Below are positions 63,938 through 64,000 of a stretch of 64,000 nt of DNA, piece after piece. Each line of letters begins with the position of its first letter. Within the stretch, counting starts at the first letter, position 1. The stretch lies in NCBI RefSeq assembly GCF_013297935.1, contig NZ_JAAFIX010000003.1, forward strand, positions 186,001-250,000, in the 5' to 3' direction. The notes under the pieces are model-generated. The model was not told the DNA's origin, did not search any database, and saw nothing but the letters and a program-made list of their open reading frames with translations. This stretch comes from Rhodoferax sp. (lineage in GTDB: Bacteria; Pseudomonadota; Gammaproteobacteria; Burkholderiales; Burkholderiaceae_C). The position numbers and the translations under genes were made by a program.

Positions 63938-64000
63938 ATGAAAATTACGGTTATCGGCACTGGCTATGTGGGCTTGGTGTCTGGCGCTTGTTTTGCCGAT
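63938..64000 (+). CDS. ugd: UDP-glucose 6-dehydrogenase, first 21 codons (truncated by window)
   Basis: Only 'MKITVIGTGYVGLVSGACFAD' is visible, the standard NAD-binding N-terminus (GxGYVG) of UDP-glucose/GDP-mannose dehydrogenases; UDP-glucose is preferred because 'GYVGLVSGACFAD' is the Ugd wording. It is too short for the ORF track. A GAGGGAG ribosome site precedes the ATG. Its product would provide UDP-glucuronate to the polymer. Confidence 0.85.
   Translation, partial: MKITVIGTGYVGLVSGACFAD

Overview
The window reads as a chromosomal segment of a Comamonadaceae-type betaproteobacterium (Rhodoferax/Curvibacter/Polaromonas relatives). The reasons are gene content and order (dehydrogenase-DUF971-ubiE-Tim44-ubiJ-ubiB; rplU-rpmA-obgE-proB beside ispB; an EpsA-I/exosortase B locus), high GC with G/C third positions, and a dispersed intergenic repeat of the kind I associate with this family. 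Genus is inference; no rRNA or tRNA gene was seen.

Region 1 (1-18.2 kb). A truncated diguanylate cyclase is coupled to a FlhG/MinD-like ATPase. Then comes a long, nearly continuous minus-strand run, in transcription order: a 1311-residue FAD/Fe-S dehydrogenase, a DUF971 protein, ubiE, a Tim44-like protein, ubiJ, ubiB (ubiquinone synthesis), fmdB-like, DUF502, aspS, nudB, an endo/exonuclease-family protein, clsB, folE, a stand-alone BLUF blue-light sensor, an EamA transporter and a DUF429 protein. Many of these genes overlap by a few bases.

Region 2 (18.2-24.4 kb). A glycerol-3-phosphate uptake operon, ugpB-A-E-C-Q, has a Pho-box-like direct repeat and a perfect 7+7 inverted repeat upstream. 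A HAD phosphatase and a small membrane protein follow on the minus strand.

Region 3 (24.4-41.6 kb). Housekeeping genes: hemA-prfA-prmC, yjdM, leuA, slyD, grxD, a GGDEF-EAL protein, a lytic transglycosylase, proS, rppH, a CNP1-like protein, proB, obgE, rpmA, rplU, ispB. A PEP-CTERM protein follows, separated from ispB by a strong bidirectional terminator.

Region 4 (40.9-64.0 kb). A large exopolysaccharide locus. manC and a second sugar nucleotidyltransferase run left; from a shared 318-base regulatory region epsA-B-L-D-E-F-G-xrtB-epsI run right. They are followed by gmd, fcl, a flippase, a polymerase, two GT2 enzymes, a secreted GH39-like glycosidase, a GT4, a WecG-family transferase, gmm and the first 21 codons of ugd. 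The genes predict a GDP-fucose/GDP-mannose/UDP-glucuronate based, Wzx/Wzy-type, colanic-acid-like polymer, tied to exosortase B and a PEP-CTERM substrate.

The most interesting signals are: (i) two closely similar CRP-family sites, one a perfect 20-bp palindrome before epsA and one before the PEP-CTERM gene, suggesting co-regulation; (ii) a GspE/MshE-N-like domain fused to the EpsG kinase, which could link the polymer to c-di-GMP; (iii) a dispersed ~48-bp repeat that lies between genes, forms the end of gmm and appears to have inserted in frame into ugpQ; (iv) an apparent composition shift from within fcl to within the GT4 gene, suggesting an exchanged cassette.
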